Source: Chromobacterium vaccinii (GTDB lineage: Bacteria > Pseudomonadota > Gammaproteobacteria > Burkholderiales > Chromobacteriaceae). From it: a stretch of DNA of 55,955 nucleotides. A program made the position numbers and the translations under genes. The notes beneath the pieces were generated by a model that saw only the letters and a program-made list of their open reading frames with translations, was not told the origin of the DNA and searched no databases. The stretch covers positions 1 through 55,955 of the forward strand of contig NZ_JZJL01000035.1 in assembly GCF_000971335.1 (NCBI RefSeq), given 5' to 3'. This document shows, piece after piece, positions 40,152-48,979 of this stretch (within the stretch, counting starts at the first letter, position 1; each line of letters begins with the position of its first letter).

Positions 40152-41459
40152 ATGAAGCCATGGTGGTGGCGTCATGCTTTTGTCCTGAACTTGCCGTTGG
40201 CGGCCGCTTGCGGCGCGCTAGGGGCCTTGCTGGTGCTGGGCTTTCAATTCGCATTGCATGCAATCGAGGAGGGGCTGAGCGGCCATCGCGGCAGCCTGGT
40301 CGAGATCGCGCGGCAATTGGCGCCCTGGCAGCGCGCGCTGGCGCCGGCGCTGGGCGGCCTGTTGGCCGGACTGGTGCTGGAGCAGGGAAGGCATCTGCTG
40401 CGCGGCGCCGCCGAGGGCGATTACCTGGAGGCGGTGCGGGTCGGCGACGGCCGCCTCAGCCTGCGCCGCACCCTGGTCAACAGCCTCTCTTCCCTGTGCA
40501 CGGTAGCCAGCGGCGGCTCCATCGGCCGCGAGGGCGCGATGGTGGCGCTGGCCGCGCTGGGCGGTTCGCTGCTGGCCCGGCTGGCGTCGCTGGGCTTGCC
40601 GCGCCGCCGCCTGCTGGTGGCCTGCGGCATCGCCGCCGGCTGGGCCGCCGCTTATCATGCGCCGCTGGCGGCGGTAGTCTTCGTCTGCGAGGTGGTGTGG
40701 CGGCGGCTGGACTGGCGCGCGCTGCCGGCGCTGCTGCTGGCCGCCCTGACCGCCAGCCTCACCGTGGATAGGCTGTTTGGCCTTTCCCCGCTATACCAGC
40801 CCGCTCCTCTGGCCGCTCCCGATCATCTGGCCCTGGCCGGCTACTGTCTGCTGGCCTTGCTGCTGGGCGCCGCTTCCCCGCTGTTCATGGGCGCGATGGA
40901 GCTGGGCCGCCGCGCGCTGGGCAGGCTGAAACTGCGCCTGCCATGGCGGATGGCCCTGGGCGGGGCGGTGGTGGGCGGCCTGGCCTGGTTCTGGCCGCAG
41001 ATGTGGGGCAATGGCTACAGCACGGTGTCGTGGCTGCTGGTCAGCGATCCCGGCTGGCGGCTGGTGCTGACGCTGCTGGTGTGCAAGCTGGCCGCCACCG
41101 CGGCCACCAGCGGCTCCGGCGCGGTAGGCGGCATTTTCACGCCGATGTTGTTCGCCGGCGCGGCCGGCGGCGCGCTGGCCGGCCAATTGCTGAATATCCT
41201 GCTGCCGGGCTGGTTGCCGGCGGGCGGCGCGGCGCTGGTGGGAATGGCCGCTTTTCTGGCGGCCACCGCGCGCGCGCCGGTGCTGGCGGCGCTGATGCTG
41301 ATGGAGCTGACCGGCGCCTATGCGATGCTGCCGCCGGTGGCGCTGGCCGCATGGCTGGCGGCCAGGATAAGCCGCCGGGTGGGCGGCCGCGCGCTGTATC
41401 AGGACGAGGCGGAGATCAGGCGTCCGGCGCCGGGCCGCTGCTGCTGGTTTCGTCGATGA
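40152..41459 (+). CDS. ClC family chloride channel/transporter
   Basis: About 435 residues with at least ten hydrophobic segments. ClC signatures seen: GSIGREGAMVALAAL (about 120-134, GxxxGREGP-like with Ala in place of Pro), AAGWAAAYHAPLAAVVFVCE (about 160-179), and GSGAVGGIFTPMLFAGA (about 318-334). Some members exchange Cl- for H+; the gating Glu of GREG is present. It lacks the C-terminal CBS domains. The last 44 bases overlap the convergent GNAT gene. ATG at 40152 with GGAGGC upstream. Confidence 0.88.
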   Translation: MKPWWWRHAFVLNLPLAAACGALGALLVLGFQFALHAIEEGLSGHRGSLVEIARQLAPWQRALAPALGGLLAGLVLEQGRHLLRGAAEGDYLEAVRVGDGRLSLRRTLVNSLSSLCTVASGGSIGREGAMVALAALGGSLLARLASLGLPRRRLLVACGIAAGWAAAYHAPLAAVVFVCEVVWRRLDWRALPALLLAALTASLTVDRLFGLSPLYQPAPLAAPDHLALAGYCLLALLLGAASPLFMGAMELGRRALGRLKLRLPWRMALGGAVVGGLAWFWPQMWGNGYSTVSWLLVSDPGWRLVLTLLVCKLAATAATSGSGAVGGIFTPMLFAGAAGGALAGQLLNILLPGWLPAGGAALVGMAAFLAATARAPVLAALMLMELTGAYAMLPPVALAAWLAARISRRVGGRALYQDEAEIRRPAPGRCCWFRR

Positions 41460-41943
41460 AGCGCTGCAGGTAGACCAGATCCAGCCAGCGGCCGAACTTG
41501 AAGCCGACTTGCGGCAAGCGGCCCACCTGGACGAAGCCCAGTTTTTCGTGGAAGCGGATCGACCCCTCGTTGTCGGCGTCGACAGCGCCCAGAATGGTGT
41601 GCTTGCCCAGCGCCTGGGCATAGGGGAGCAAGGCCTGCACCAGCGCGGTGCCTATGCCCTGGCCGCGGGCGTCGGCGGTCAGGTGCACGCTGTGTTCGAC
41701 GGTGAAGCGGTAGCCGGGGCGGGCGCGGAAATCGCCGAAACTGGAAAAGCCCAGCGCGCGGCCGTCTTCGTCTTCCGCCAGCAGCACCGGGTAGCCGGCG
41801 GCGGCGCGGTCCTGGAACCAGACGGCGAACTCCCCCGGCGTCAGCGGATCGTCGTTGTAGACGGCGGTGGTGGTGGCGATCACTTCGTTGTAGATGTCGA
41901 GTATCGCGGCCAGGTCTTCAAGAGTGGCTTCACGAATCTGCAT
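41416..41943 (-). CDS. GNAT acetyltransferase, phosphinothricin/PAT type
   Basis: A 175-residue GNAT protein of the Pat/Bar-like group (also annotated as L-amino acid N-acyltransferase MnaT). N-terminal IREATLEDLAAILDIYNEVI, then YRFTVEHSVHLTADARGQGIG for acetyl-CoA binding (about 80-100) and GAVDADNEGSIRFHEKLGF (about 125-143), ending KFGRWLDLVYLQR. Substrate could be methionine sulfone or phosphinothricin analogues. ATG at 41943. It runs antiparallel over the 3' end of the ClC gene. Confidence 0.87.
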   Translation of the reverse strand: MQIREATLEDLAAILDIYNEVIATTTAVYNDDPLTPGEFAVWFQDRAAAGYPVLLAEDEDGRALGFSSFGDFRARPGYRFTVEHSVHLTADARGQGIGTALVQALLPYAQALGKHTILGAVDADNEGSIRFHEKLGFVQVGRLPQVGFKFGRWLDLVYLQRFIDETSSSGPAPDA

Positions 41944-42009
41944 GTTCTGTCCTTGCTTGAGGTCGTTCGGGGCCTTGAGCCAAGGCCTGAGCAATTAACG
42001 TGCCAATAT

Positions 42010-42897
42010 TCAACCCGTGGGAGCGATTTTCTTGCGCGGGCTGCGCTTCTTGCGCGGCGGCGCGGCGCTTTCCTCGGGCGGGGTCGGCGTCTCGACGGGC
42101 GCCGTCGGCTCGATGACGGCGGGCTCGCCATCGTGGCGCAGCCGGATCTCGCTGTGCAGCTTGGAGCCGTTCCGGCTCTCCTGCACCGTCAGGAAATCCA
42201 GTTTCTTCACCATCTGCGACAGGCGGCCATGGCCCCAGTTGCGCGGGTCGAACGAGGGGTCGTTTTTGGCGAGGTAGGAGCCGACGGCGGACAGTTCGGC
42301 CCAGCCGCTGTCGCGCGCCACGGCTTCGATCGCCGAGGTGAACATGTCTTGCAGCGGGTGTTTTTCCCTGTGCGGCGCGGCCTTGGCGCGCGAGCGGCTG
42401 TTGCGGGCCTTGGGCTTGTCCGCCGCCGTCGCCGTCTCTGGTTTCGGCTTGGCCGGCGGCGCCGGGCGCAGAATCTCGGTGAACACGAATTTGTCGCAGG
42501 CGGCGATGAAAGGGCGCGGCGTCTTCGACTGTTCGCCCAGGCCGATCACGGTCAGGCCGCCTTCGCGCAGCCGGGTGGCCAGGCGGGTGAAGTCGCTGTC
42601 GGAGGACACCAGGCAGAAACCGTCGAAATTGCCGGTGTAGAGCAGGTCCATCGCGTCGATGATCAGCGCCGAGTCGGTGGAGTTCTTGCCCTTGGTGTAG
42701 GCGAACTGCTGTATCGGCGAGATCGCGTACTGGTGCAGCACTTCCTTCCAGCCCTTGAGCTGGGTGGTGGTCCAGTCGCCGTAGGCGCGCTTGACGACGG
42801 CGGTTCCGTACTTGGCCACCTCGGCCAGCAGTTCGGCGATCAGCGAGGACTGGGCGTTGTCGGCGTCTATCAGCACCGCCAGTTTGCGGTTTTCCAT
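42010..42897 (-). CDS. NYN domain nuclease with C-terminal OST-HTH/LOTUS domain
   Basis: A 295-residue protein. Residues 1-145 form a NYN (PIN-like) domain: LAVLIDADNAQ with the acidic metal-binding pair, KNSTDSALIIDAMDLLY and CLVSSDSDFTRLATRLREGG. A basic, Ala/Lys-rich linker (about 150-185) precedes an OST-HTH/LOTUS domain at about 190-265 (GWAELSAVGSYLAKNDPSFDP, NWGHGRLSQMVKKL). The tail is Pro/Lys-rich. LabA/YaiI-type proteins of this structure probably act on RNA. Its start is the ATG at 42897. Confidence 0.87.
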   Translation of the reverse strand: MENRKLAVLIDADNAQSSLIAELLAEVAKYGTAVVKRAYGDWTTTQLKGWKEVLHQYAISPIQQFAYTKGKNSTDSALIIDAMDLLYTGNFDGFCLVSSDSDFTRLATRLREGGLTVIGLGEQSKTPRPFIAACDKFVFTEILRPAPPAKPKPETATAADKPKARNSRSRAKAAPHREKHPLQDMFTSAIEAVARDSGWAELSAVGSYLAKNDPSFDPRNWGHGRLSQMVKKLDFLTVQESRNGSKLHSEIRLRHDGEPAVIEPTAPVETPTPPEESAAPPRKKRSPRKKIAPTG

Positions 42898-42950
42898 TGA
42901 GTCTTTCGGGTAGGGCGACAGCACATGCTATGCCGGGGCTTTCCCGGCTG

Positions 42951-43775
42951 TCAAAAACTGGCCGACGCCGCTTGGCCGCGCGCGGCGTCCAGCGCGCGTC
43001 CGACGATGCGGTCGACGGTGCCGTCCCGCTTCATGCCGGCCAATGCCTGGTTCAGTTCGCGGATGAAGTCCTGCTTGTACGGGAAGCGGCCGTCGTCGCG
43101 GTCGGTGAAGCCGACATAACCCTGCTCCTCCGATACCGTCGCCGCCTCGGCCAGCTGGCCGTCGCGGTACAGGCCCTGGCGCTGCAGTTTCGCCAGTTCC
43201 ATGTCTATCGCCAGCTTGTCGTTCTGGTAGCAATCCAGGTGGCCGCGGATCAGCTTCAGCAGGTTGGTGCGGACGTCCGGCGCTTCCTCCATCGAAATCC
43301 GTCCCAGGTCCACCAGCGCCCAGAAGGCGTTGCCGCCGAGCCGGAAGCCGGCGTTGTTGCCGAAACGCAGGCCAAGATAGTCGTTTGGCCAGGCCGGGCG
43401 CGGCTGCGCCATCACCGGGAGCCGGCAATAGACCACGACTTTTTCGCGCAGCATGGGCAGCGAATAGGGGCGCATGAAGGGGCGTTCGCCGGGCCGGAAG
43501 TAGGGCGGGGACAGCGCCAGCGCGCGGCCGGCCTCCAGTTCCGCCAGCCCGCGTTTCCATGGCACCGGATGCAGTTCTATCCGGTAGCCGCGCAGGCGGC
43601 TGGAGGCGGCGCGCAGGATGTCGTTGTAGATGCCCCGCGCCTGGCCTGCCGCTTCGTACGAGTAAGGCGGGTAGCCGTTGTCGGTCAGGATGGTCACGGT
43701 CTGCGGCGCCGCCGCCGCCGCGCAACTGACGGACCACAGCATCGGCAACAGTCGGCGGGCGATGGACTGGCGCAT
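42951..43775 (-). CDS. Periplasmic solute-binding protein, family 3
   Basis: About 274 residues with a signal peptide (RRLLPMLWSVSCAAAAA) and a family 3 binding-protein fold: VTILTDNGYPPYSYEAAGQ at the start, ALSPPYFRPGERPFMRPYSLP in the middle and ELNQALAGMKRDGTVDRIVG at the end. No permease or ATPase gene is near, so it is an orphan that may bind an amino acid or serve a signal role. ATG at 43775 gives the best signal peptide; an in-frame ATG 9 bases upstream is possible. Confidence 0.78.
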   Translation of the reverse strand: MRQSIARRLLPMLWSVSCAAAAAPQTVTILTDNGYPPYSYEAAGQARGIYNDILRAASSRLRGYRIELHPVPWKRGLAELEAGRALALSPPYFRPGERPFMRPYSLPMLREKVVVYCRLPVMAQPRPAWPNDYLGLRFGNNAGFRLGGNAFWALVDLGRISMEEAPDVRTNLLKLIRGHLDCYQNDKLAIDMELAKLQRQGLYRDGQLAEAATVSEEQGYVGFTDRDDGRFPYKQDFIRELNQALAGMKRDGTVDRIVGRALDAARGQAASASF

Positions 43776-43917
43776 CGCGGTCATGCTCCGAGAGAGGAAT
43801 ACCATCGTTATAGCGCGTGGCCGGTGGCGTGGCTTTTGCGTTGGCGAAGGAGACGGCGGAGGCGGCGCGGGCGACCCTGGGGGGCGGAACGCGCGATGAG
43901 TCTGGCGGGATGAACAA

Positions 43918-43960
43918 GACCAAGCCGGCGCTGCGCGGGAGCGCGCGCGCCGGCTTGGTC
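43918..43960 (-). terminator. Long hairpin downstream of the DUF2059 gene
   Basis: Fourteen-base perfect arms GACCAAGCCGGCGC and GCGCCGGCTTGGTC, 13 bases after the DUF2059 stop. Read leftward it is followed by TTGTT. A likely terminator for this gene. Confidence 0.7.
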
Positions 43961-43973
43961 TGAGGCGGACGGA

Positions 43974-44516
43974 TTACTTCTTGGCGACGGTCTTGCCGTA
44001 GGCTTCGGCGGAGGCCTGCATCTTGGGCAGCAACGCCTTTTCGGCCGACTTCAGCGTTTCGCCGGCGATGCCGTTGATGATTTGCGGCTGCTGCTTCAGC
44101 ATCTTCTGGCCGGCCGGCGTTTTGTAGAAGGCGTTGATCTGTTTCAGATCGTCGGCGGTGAACTGGGCGCTGAAGTTCTTCACCACGGTCTGCTCGAACT
44201 GGGTCTTGACCGCGGCGGAGCCGAAGTAGTCGGCGGCCAGTTTCTGGATGCCGTCGCCGTAGCCCTTCAGGCCGGCTTGCGCTTTCTTCTGCTGGGCTTC
44301 GGTCAGCTTGATCTTGTTCTTGACGAAGTATTCCTGCAACAGCGGCAGCGCGCTGGCGGAGGTGCGCTGCGCCAGTTCCGGCAGCATATTGTTTAGATTC
44401 AGGGTGGCGGCCAGTTCCTTGGCTCCGGCTTCCTGGGCGGCGTCGGCGTGAGCCAGCAGCGGCATGGTCAGCAGCAGGGCGGCGATGCCGGCCTTGATCG
44501 AGCGGGAAGCAAACAT
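43974..44516 (-). CDS. Secreted DUF2059 protein
   Basis: A 180-residue protein with a signal peptide (SIKAGIAALLLTMPLLAHADA, cut after residue 21) and the DUF2059 fold: NLNNMLPELAQR, then QTVVKNFSAQFTADDLKQINAFYKTPAGQKML, the core of this family (about 110-142). The family is exported and of unknown function. AAGGA is 7 bases before the ATG at 44516. A single-gene unit with a terminator behind it. Confidence 0.85.
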   Translation of the reverse strand: MFASRSIKAGIAALLLTMPLLAHADAAQEAGAKELAATLNLNNMLPELAQRTSASALPLLQEYFVKNKIKLTEAQQKKAQAGLKGYGDGIQKLAADYFGSAAVKTQFEQTVVKNFSAQFTADDLKQINAFYKTPAGQKMLKQQPQIINGIAGETLKSAEKALLPKMQASAEAYGKTVAKK

Positions 44517-44594
44517 GGCAAATCCTTTGATCGGGTAATGGATGTCGAGCCGGCAGTGTGACACCGGCCGGTGCCCAGGTCAAAGCCCATGCGG

Positions 44595-45536
44595 TCAGGG
44601 CTGGGCGGCGGACGGCATCGCCGCCTGCCAGCCCTGGTAGCGGGAGAGGTTGTCGCGGGTGACCAGCCCCACCGGCACGGTCACCTGGCGGGTGGTGGCA
44701 CCGCCGCCGCGCAGCCTGGCGCCCAGCTTCACCGCTTCGCGGCCTATCAGGTATGGAGACTGGCTGGCGGAGGCGACGATCTGGCCCGACAGCTTCAGCG
44801 CGCGTTCGATGTCGGGCGAGCCGTCCACCGAGCCGATCAGCGCCTGCTTGCGGCCGGCCGCGCGCAAGGCTTTCTCGGCGCCCAGCGCCTGGCGGTCGTT
44901 GATGGCGAACACCGCGGCCAGATCGGGCCAGCGCAGCAGCGCCTGCTGCATCGCGCGCTGGCCGCCCAGGCTGGAGCCCTGGGCGTTGACGCCGTCGTCG
45001 ACCGCGCGGATGCGGGGGAAGGCGGCCAGCGCGGCGTGGCAGCCGGCGGCGCGGTCGCTGACCGAGGTGATGGGCGGTCCGCCCTGGACCACCAGCGTGC
45101 CGCGGCCGTTCAGGCGCTGCGCCAGGTAGCGGCAGACGATCTCGCCTGCCTGGCGGTTGTCCGACTTCACGGTGCCGTCGACGTCGGGCGCGTCGACATC
45201 CACCGCCACCACGGTGATGCCTGCGGCGCGCGCCTGGCGCACCAGCGGCGCCACCGCGCGGCTGTCCACCGCGCCCAGCAAGATCAGGTCCACTTTCTGC
45301 GCGATCAGCCGGCGCAGCTGTTCCTGTTGCTGCTCCAGCGTGAAATTGGCCGACTGCGAGGTGATGCGCACCGCCGGGTTGAGCCGGTGGGCGGCCTGCA
45401 CCGCGCCGCGCGCCAGCGCCTGGTAGAAGGGGTTGTCCAGCGCGCCGACCGAAATGCCGATCCGGGATAGATTCGTGGCGGCGGCGGGAACGGAGCTGGC
45501 GAGCAGGGCGAGGCTGAATAGCGGAATGCGGGGCAT
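44595..45536 (-). CDS. Periplasmic sugar-binding protein (RbsB-like)
   Basis: A 313-residue type 1 periplasmic binding protein. Signal peptide 1-20 (PLFSLALLASSVPAAA). IGISVGALDNPFYQALARGA, QQQEQLRRLIAQKVDLILLGAVDS, GTVKSDNRQAGEIVCRYLA, AVFAINDRQALGAEKAL and ALIGSVDGSPDIERAL are family-wide blocks of the ribose/galactose binding fold. No ABC permease genes are adjacent, so its partner is encoded elsewhere or it feeds a chemoreceptor. Confidence 0.83.
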   Translation of the reverse strand: MPRIPLFSLALLASSVPAAATNLSRIGISVGALDNPFYQALARGAVQAAHRLNPAVRITSQSANFTLEQQQEQLRRLIAQKVDLILLGAVDSRAVAPLVRQARAAGITVVAVDVDAPDVDGTVKSDNRQAGEIVCRYLAQRLNGRGTLVVQGGPPITSVSDRAAGCHAALAAFPRIRAVDDGVNAQGSSLGGQRAMQQALLRWPDLAAVFAINDRQALGAEKALRAAGRKQALIGSVDGSPDIERALKLSGQIVASASQSPYLIGREAVKLGARLRGGGATTRQVTVPVGLVTRDNLSRYQGWQAAMPSAAQP

Positions 45537-45575
45537 GGCGGGTTGGGCATGGAGTCGGACTGGTATCAGTCTAGC

Positions 45576-46166
45576 TCATCCGGTCGCGGTTGCGACTGTC
45601 CTGGACTCGAGATGGCGCTGCGCGCGCCAGGCCAGCTGGCGCAGCAGCGGCCAGCCTTCTTCCCACTGCTGGTGCCCGGAGTCGACATTGATGTGGCCGG
45701 CATGCTGCAGCCAGGTGATCGGCGCCTGCCAGTAGCCGGCCAGCCGCGCGGCGCGGGCGGTCTTGCAGAACGGGTCGTTGCTGCTGGCGACGATCTTGGC
45801 CGGGAACGGCAGCGCTTGGCGCGGCACCGGGGCGAAATTCATCAGCTCGGCGGGCACGAAGGCGCGCTCGACGTCGGCCGGCGCCACCAGCAGCGCGCCG
45901 GCGATGCGCTCCGGGCGCTGGCGCGCGTAGTGGGCGACCGCGATGCAGCCCAGGCTGTGGGCGATCACCAGCGCCGGCTTGACGCAGCGCTCCAGCGCCG
46001 CGTCCAGGCCGTCCAGCCAGTCGTCCAGCAGGGGATGGGTCCAGTCGGCGTTGTCGACGCGCCGGGCGCCTAATCGGCGCTGCCAGTGGCTTTGCCAGTG
46101 GCGCGGCCCGGAATTGTTCCAGCCGGGCTGGATGATCAGGTCGAACGGCTGCAGGGTGGCGAACAT
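45576..46166 (-). CDS. RBBP9/YdeN family alpha/beta hydrolase
   Basis: A 196-residue serine hydrolase. IIQPGWNNSGPRHWQSHW at the start (about 11-28), LVIAHSLGCIAVAHYA with nucleophile Ser in HSLG (about 71-74) and the closing HAGHINVDSG with catalytic His. The size and GWxxS start are those of the YdeN/RBBP9 family, of unknown substrate. A single gene with a divergent AT-rich leader to the right. Confidence 0.85.
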   Translation of the reverse strand: MFATLQPFDLIIQPGWNNSGPRHWQSHWQRRLGARRVDNADWTHPLLDDWLDGLDAALERCVKPALVIAHSLGCIAVAHYARQRPERIAGALLVAPADVERAFVPAELMNFAPVPRQALPFPAKIVASSNDPFCKTARAARLAGYWQAPITWLQHAGHINVDSGHQQWEEGWPLLRQLAWRAQRHLESRTVATATG

Positions 46167-46273
46167 GGCGGACTCGCGGGAGACGATGGTCTGACTGTAG
46201 CGCGGCCGGAATAGCTTGAAAAATAATAATGAATTGTTTTGTTATTCTTTTGCGCCATAAATGGCGCGGCCGC

Positions 46274-46771
46274 TCAATCCAGCCGCTGCTCGCGCCAGTT
46301 CAGCCACAGCCGCAGGTCGAACTCCAGCTGGTGGTAGTCGGGCTGCATGTGGCAGCACAGCTGGTAGAAGGCCTTGTCGTGATCGCGCACTTTCAGGTGG
46401 GCGAGCTCGTGCACGACGATCATCTGCAGGAAGGGCAGCGGCAGCTCGCGGAACAGCGACGCGATGCGGATCTCGCTCTTGCTCTTCAGCCGGCCTCCCT
46501 GCACTCGGGAGATGGTGGTATTGGTGCCCAGCGTGCCCTTGAGCGGATGCTGCTGGTTGTCGTACAGCACCTTGGCCGGCAGCGGCGCGTTTTTCAGGTG
46601 GCGCTGCTTCAGCGCGGAGACGAACTGGTACAGCGCCTTATCGGTCTGCACGTCGTGGTCGTCCGGGTACTTGCTGCGCAGCAAGGCGCCGAGCTCGCCG
46701 GAATCGAACAGCGCCTGCGCCTGTTGCACCAGGGCGGACGGGTAATGCGGCAGGTATTTGAGAGTGGGCAT
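46274..46771 (-). CDS. YgjP-like zinc metallopeptidase (DUF45)
   Basis: A 165-residue protein with MIVVHELAHLKVRDHDKAFYQLC near residue 122-144, the HExxH-HxxxF pattern of the YgjP/UTP-pyrophosphatase DUF45 family and related to SprT. Upstream are NTTISRVQGGRLKSKSEIRIASLFRELP elements typical of it. Catalytic His and Glu are present. Its role is unknown. Shorter at the N-terminus than YgjP by about 60 residues. Confidence 0.78.
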   Translation of the reverse strand: MPTLKYLPHYPSALVQQAQALFDSGELGALLRSKYPDDHDVQTDKALYQFVSALKQRHLKNAPLPAKVLYDNQQHPLKGTLGTNTTISRVQGGRLKSKSEIRIASLFRELPLPFLQMIVVHELAHLKVRDHDKAFYQLCCHMQPDYHQLEFDLRLWLNWREQRLD

Positions 46772-46814
46772 GGGGATATTGTAAGGCCGCGGCGGCGATG
46801 CGTGTTGCCGCCGC

Positions 46815-47345
46815 TCAAGCCTTGCCGGCGATCAGGCGCGCGGGATCGGCCCAGCTGTAGCGCAACGCGGCAGCGCGGGTGCCGGCCGGGGTGTCCACCT
46901 CGCGGCGCTCCATCATTTCGCCGCCCAGCTTGCCGTAGACGGCGCAGGCGTCGGCATTGCGCTCGTACACCCATAGATAGAGCGGCCGGCCGGGCGCGAT
47001 CCGCGAGGCCTCGGCCGCGGCGGCGGCCATCAGCGCGCGTCCGATGCCGCGCCCTTGCTGGCCGGGCAGCACGTGCAGATTGTCCAGGTAGACGCCCAGC
47101 TCGGGGGCTTCCTCTGGCAGCAGGCAGACGAAGCCGACCGGCTCGCCATTCCAGCAGGCCAGCCGCACCCAGGGCGGAGAGGCCGCGTCGAAGCGGCTGC
47201 GCCACAAGGCCAGCCTTTCGTCAGCGGCGCGCTGGTCCAGATAATCGTCCGGCAGGATGCCGCGGTAGCTCGCGCGCCAGCTGGCGGTGTGCAGGGCGGC
47301 GATGGCGGGCGCGTCGTCGGCATGGGCCGGGCGGAGGGCGAGCAT
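46815..47345 (-). CDS. GNAT family N-acetyltransferase
   Basis: A 176-residue GNAT protein. LRPAHADDAPAIAALH at the start, WRASYRGILPDDYL, then YLDNLHVLPGQQGRGIGRALM (about 90-110) as the acetyl-CoA motif and YLWVYERNADACAVYGKLGG. Substrate unknown. A parS-like site sits 19 bases upstream of its start codon. Confidence 0.85.
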   Translation of the reverse strand: MLALRPAHADDAPAIAALHTASWRASYRGILPDDYLDQRAADERLALWRSRFDAASPPWVRLACWNGEPVGFVCLLPEEAPELGVYLDNLHVLPGQQGRGIGRALMAAAAAEASRIAPGRPLYLWVYERNADACAVYGKLGGEMMERREVDTPAGTRAAALRYSWADPARLIAGKA

Positions 47346-47363
47346 CGGGCTGTTCCTTGGCGG

Positions 47364-47377
47364 GTTTCACGTGGAAC
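47364..47377. promoter_or_regulatory. parS-like ParB binding site 4
   Basis: GTTTCACGTGGAAC, one base from the perfect palindrome and followed by AGC, in the leader of the GNAT gene at 47345. Confidence 0.7.
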
Positions 47378-47696
47378 AGCATATCGCAGGATGGAGATTT
47401 AGGTTTTGTTTATGCGGAGGCGGGCGATTTTTGCCGGAAATTGAGCCGCGGCCGCCTAGCATGGACGGGTGATTCCGCCGCATGGAGAAACGTTGGATGG
47501 CCATACCCGTCAGAACCGCGCTGCGCCGCAGCTGCCGCGAGGCATCCGGCGTGGCGATCCTCAGCCGCCTGCCCGCGAGAAAAGACGGCGAACAGACGCT
47601 GCGCCAGCGCCGGCTGCTGGCGGGCATGAGAGCCGGCCGCCATTGCCAGCCTGCCCGTTCCAATCTGCTGCGGCGCCTGGGCGCTTGGCTGGCGCG
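47378..47696. other. Gap with weak coding signals
   Basis: Between the divergent GNAT leader and yaeQ lie 319 bases. The only candidate gene is the small plus-strand frame starting at 47497. Apart from it no promoter, hairpin or repeat is obvious. Confidence 0.3.
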
Positions 47697-47733
47697 TCAC
47701 TTCAGCCGCATCGGCTCCAGCAGGATGGTCTGA
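47497..47733 (+). CDS. Possible small arginine-rich protein
   Basis: A 78-residue frame starting MAIPVRTALRRS with GGAG 9 bases upstream. It is Arg/Ala/Leu-rich and has no known motif, and its 3' end overlaps the end of yaeQ on the other strand by 37 bases. It may be only a chance open frame in GC-rich DNA. Confidence 0.2.
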   Translation: MAIPVRTALRRSCREASGVAILSRLPARKDGEQTLRQRRLLAGMRAGRHCQPARSNLLRRLGAWLARHFSRIGSSRMV

Positions 47734-48233
47734 TCGCCGCAGCTGAGCCACAGCTGGCCGTCCTGGATGGTGGCGGTCAGCTGCATGCTGCGCGTGGCGA
47801 GCGCGGCCAGCGACTGCAGCGCGTCGAAGTCGATGCGGAACACTTCCAGCTTGTCCAGGCGAGCGAGCTTGCCCTCGTTCTGCCCCCACCACACTTCGCT
47901 GGCGCGGCCGCCGTAGCTGTACAGCACCACGCGCTCGGAGCGGGAGCAGGCTTTCTTCAGCCGCTTCTCGTCCGGTTCGCCCAGGTCCACCCATAGCTCG
48001 ATCTCGTCGGCGTAATTCTTCTGCCACAGCTCCGGCTCGTCGTCGGCGCACAGGCCGCGCGTGAAGGCCAGCGTCTCGCTGGCGTTGAGCGCGAAGGCGG
48101 CGATGCGCAGCATCATCCGTTCCAGGGTTTCCGACGGATGCTGGGCCAGCGTCAGCGGGTGGGTGGCGTAATAGCCGCGGTCCATGTCGGACAGCGTCAG
48201 GGTGGCTTTGTATATGGTGGCGGTCAGGGCCAT
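47697..48233 (-). CDS. yaeQ: YaeQ family protein
   Basis: A 178-residue protein with family blocks [21 protein letters not shown] at the start, [38 protein letters not shown] and [15 protein letters not shown]. YaeQ was once linked to RfaH suppression, and its fold is related to PD-(D/E)XK nucleases (DDLG and E positions visible). Role in this organism is unknown. Full length for the family. Confidence 0.9.
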   Translation of the reverse strand: MALTATIYKATLTLSDMDRGYYATHPLTLAQHPSETLERMMLRIAAFALNASETLAFTRGLCADDEPELWQKNYADEIELWVDLGEPDEKRLKKACSRSERVVLYSYGGRASEVWWGQNEGKLARLDKLEVFRIDFDALQSLAALATRSMQLTATIQDGQLWLSCGDQTILLEPMRLK

Positions 48234-48307
48234 GGGGATCTTCGCTGAATCGGGTTCGCCCGGCGCGACATTGCGGCAGGGCGTCCGATTCTAACCGCCG
48301 GCCGGCG

Positions 48308-48979
48308 TCAAGGCGAGGGCTGGCTGGTGCATTCCAGAGATTCGCCGCGCCAGTTGACGCTGGCGTCGCGGCCCTTGATCCAGAACTCTACGCCCTGGCC
48401 CTGATAACGCGAGCCGCTGCCGCTGAGCCCCTGGTGGACGATCACCAGCGCGTTGCCGCGCTCCAGCTTGGCGGTGGCGGGGTGGGTGCGGTAGAACGTG
48501 GCGAGGATGGTGGCGCCGGGCTGGCCGCGGCACAGGTAGCGCAACGGCGTCAGCGATTGGGCCAGGTTCCAGGTGGCTTGCAGCTGGGTGATGCGCAGGA
48601 TGTAGGTGTCCCCCAGGCACATGTGGGGATCTTCGTCCTTCATGCAGTCCTTCAGGCTTTTCACCCAGCGCTTCTGTTCTGCGATCAGCTTGGCCTGCGC
48701 GCCGCTGCGGCTTTGCTCGGCTTGGCTCAGGGCCTGGGCGTAAACTTTCTCCAGCCGGTTGTCGAGCCGGGTCAGGCCATCGTCCTGGCACACCATGCTT
48801 TCCACCATATTGGCGGGTTGGTCGCAGTGGAAGTCGGTGGCCACCGGCGGCAAGACGGCGGCTGGCGGCGCCGGCGGGACGCCTTCTCCGCCGGCATGGC
48901 CATGGCCGCCCTTGGCGGCCATGGCCAGCGTGGGCAGCAGCAAAAACAAGCCTATCAGCCGAGATGGGGCTACGGGCAT
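48308..48979 (-). CDS. Lysozyme-inhibitor fusion protein, LprI-like plus MliC-like
   Basis: A 223-residue exported protein. Signal peptide 1-21 ([14 protein letters not shown]). After a Gly/Pro-rich linker, residues about 51-135 form an LprI-type domain ([24 protein letters not shown] with paired Cys, then [13 protein letters not shown]). Residues about 147-217 resemble MliC/Pli[25 protein letters not shown] with the Ser-rich loop and Lys202, and the closing LECTS. Each domain family binds lysozyme. The protein should protect the periplasm or outer membrane. No lipobox is seen. A fusion of both is uncommon as far as I know. Confidence 0.75.
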   Translation of the reverse strand: MPVAPSRLIGLFLLLPTLAMAAKGGHGHAGGEGVPPAPPAAVLPPVATDFHCDQPANMVESMVCQDDGLTRLDNRLEKVYAQALSQAEQSRSGAQAKLIAEQKRWVKSLKDCMKDEDPHMCLGDTYILRITQLQATWNLAQSLTPLRYLCRGQPGATILATFYRTHPATAKLERGNALVIVHQGLSGSGSRYQGQGVEFWIKGRDASVNWRGESLECTSQPSP

